A stretch of 64,000 nucleotides of DNA, taken from assembly GCA_035646375.1 (NCBI GenBank), contig DASRPM010000104.1:5293-69292 (forward strand), read 5' to 3'. This document shows positions 62,824-64,000 of this stretch, piece by piece (positions within the stretch are counted from its first letter, which is position 1; each line of letters begins with the position of its first letter). The notes beneath the pieces are model-generated. The model was not told where the DNA came from. It did no database searches and saw only the letters and a list, made by a program, of their open reading frames with translations. The translations under genes and the position numbers were made by a program. The stretch comes from DASYRM01 sp035646375 (GTDB lineage Bacteria > Acidobacteriota > Vicinamibacteria > Vicinamibacterales > UBA2999).

Positions 62824-64000
62824 CTAGAATAACGATCGGAACATGCGCGCGACGTCCACGTCGGCGGTGAACGACACGTACGGGGTCACGGCAACCGACG
62901 ACTGATCGATCAGCGGATTGGGATCTGCCTCCTTGAAGACCAGCACGCCACCGCCGACCCGCAGGCTCGGCGTGACCCGCAGGCCGACGCCAAGCAGGAG
63001 TGAATTGCTGGTGTCGTCTTCCTCCGTGGTCCTCAGGTCGCTGGCCCGGCGGCTCTCGTCGTTGACCGTAGACGTCAAACCGACGGTCAAGGCGAACCGA
63101 TGCAGGAACGTGCCCTTGTAGCGCAGCGGAGCCGCCTTGTTGATCGGCCGGAAGTAGATGTTGGTGCCGGCGTAGAACACCATGCTTTCGAGGCGCCATG
63201 GATAGGCGATGCCGGCGTCGAGGCTCACGTAGGCGCTGCGCGCGAGGTCCGCGCTGAGAACGCTCGACCCCAGCGTCACCGTCACGGCGCGAGCTTCGAG
63301 CGCTACGAACGTGAGCAGGGTCGCGGCGGCATTCCGCAGGCGGTCATACTCCACCCCATAGGTCTGTGCGGCGTTGACCAGCTGCTGCAGATCGGTGACC
63401 AGGTCGTTGAGCGTCGTCAGCTCCGCCGAACCCGGAGCCGCGGCCTTGACGGCGTTGTCGAGCGCGGCCCGCGCCTCCTCGAATCGAAACGTCGAGCTGT
63501 CGAACGCCGACGGACCGGTGACCGCACTGGCGCGGTTGGGAAGCGGACGGCTCACGGTCGCGAGGGCGGCGGCGAACTCCGAGCTGAATCTCAGAGTGGC
63601 GTCGGTGCCGGCCTTCGCCACCTTGGCGACGAAATCGTTCACGTCGTTGGTGTAGTTGGTCGCCTGCAACCCCATCGCGACGAAGGGGGCGCCAAGGGCC
63701 GCGGCCAAGGGACCGAAGCGAGGATCGCTCGGACGCTTCGAATCGAAGAGATTGCCGTCCGGAATCGTGGCGCGCACGGGCCGGCCGGCGCCGATGTCGG
63801 CGATGCGGCCGCTCATGGCGCCGCGAACGTCAGCCAGCATGGCGTTCGTGATGTCGCCGCCGCTGTCGAGGCGGGGAATCAGGTTTGCCAGGATGCGCCT
63901 GACATCCGCGTCGAACTCCGTGCTGGGGACCGGCGTGACGCCGACGAAGCAGAGCGCGTAGTAGTACTGCGGATCGAGGGCGTTCACGAAGAGGCTGAAG
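62824..64000 (-). CDS. hypothetical protein, probably surface-linked (5' end outside window)
   Basis: At least 387 residues; the frame stays open to base 64000 so the start is beyond the window (an internal GTG at 63987 is not a credible start because FSLFVNALDP precedes it). A helical middle (about 180-260, ELTTLNDLVTDLQQLVNAAQTY) is followed by a beta-rich C-terminus (FLHRFALTVGLTSTVN, LGVGLRVTPSLRVGGGVLVFKE, YVSFTADVD) ending in Phe, as in outer-membrane barrels. No family is recognised. It is upstream of the 112-residue and lipoprotein genes. Confidence 0.6.
   Translation of the reverse strand, partial: FSLFVNALDPQYYYALCFVGVTPVPSTEFDADVRRILANLIPRLDSGGDITNAMLADVRGAMSGRIADIGAGRPVRATIPDGNLFDSKRPSDPRFGPLAAALGAPFVAMGLQATNYTNDVNDFVAKVAKAGTDATLRFSSEFAAALATVSRPLPNRASAVTGPSAFDSSTFRFEEARAALDNAVKAAAPGSAELTTLNDLVTDLQQLVNAAQTYGVEYDRLRNAAATLLTFVALEARAVTVTLGSSVLSADLARSAYVSLDAGIAYPWRLESMVFYAGTNIYFRPINKAAPLRYKGTFLHRFALTVGLTSTVNDESRRASDLRTTEEDDTSNSLLLGVGLRVTPSLRVGGGVLVFKEADPNPLIDQSSVAVTPYVSFTADVDVARMFRSLF

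Overview
The window is GC-rich, densely coded DNA with no stretch over about 225 bases lacking a gene or recognisable repeat. No rRNA, tRNA, CRISPR array or prophage was recognised by eye. The gene content suggests a soil Acidobacteriota of the Vicinamibacteria type: an Oar-like TonB-dependent receptor with an N-terminal carboxypeptidase-regulatory domain, secreted PQQ-type quinoproteins, two ECF-sigma/serine-threonine-kinase pairs of the acidobacterial/planctomycete type, DUF2911, and many short overlaps of the ATGA/GTGA/TTGA kind. This placement is inference from gene families, not from a marker gene.

Layout. 1-8.2 kb: mixed housekeeping and envelope genes (alpha/beta hydrolase, secreted beta-helix protein, SYLF lipid-binding protein, DUF2235 hydrolase, outer-membrane protein, MsrB, exported VOC protein, DUF1003). 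8.2-14.2 kb, minus strand: two paralogous PQQ quinoproteins flanking a secreted hydrolase, with DUF2911 and DUF6928-like proteins; a 22-bp inverted repeat encloses the block. 14.2-28.5 kb: SDR and AI-2E-family membrane protein; fused OtsA-OtsB, TreS, a GT81-like glycosyltransferase and an MscS-related membrane protein; a sigma/kinase pair; cyclophilin; GlgB; a PfkB sugar kinase and a TrmH-type methyltransferase. This is a trehalose/glycogen/compatible-solute neighbourhood. 28.5-37.3 kb: LytS/LytTR two-component system, GNAT, prephenate dehydratase coupled to a rhomboid protease, UbiX and hypothetical proteins. 37.3-41.9 kb: a five-gene minus-strand operon of EVE protein, two FtsX-like permeases, ABC ATPase and an AttH/CrtC-like lipocalin fused to a permease-like membrane anchor. 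42-47.2 kb: indolepyruvate-decarboxylase-like enzyme coupled to a TPR-like serine/threonine kinase and an ECF sigma factor. 47.3-55.7 kb: transposase fragment, large TonB-dependent receptor, YcaQ-like glycosylase, small barrel protein, NTF2-like protein, Tat-exported zinc alcohol-dehydrogenase homologue and exported pyrophosphatase. 55.8-60.6 kb: Omp85-like protein, DUF4390, NtrY-like kinase and NtrX-like regulator in one operon. 60.8-64 kb: surface proteins, the last running off the window.

Non-coding structure is the most unusual aspect. Many gaps are filled by degenerate tandem repeats with a period of exactly 9 (core GTRGG) or 7 (core CCYGAAG or TAGCTGG), often starting at or inside a stop codon and in places forming the C-terminal codons. 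A second class is short perfect hairpins with TGAA, TTTA or three-base loops. A third recurring signal is a -10-like TANNNT box 6-7 bases before a start codon that mostly lacks a Shine-Dalgarno sequence, suggesting leaderless mRNAs.
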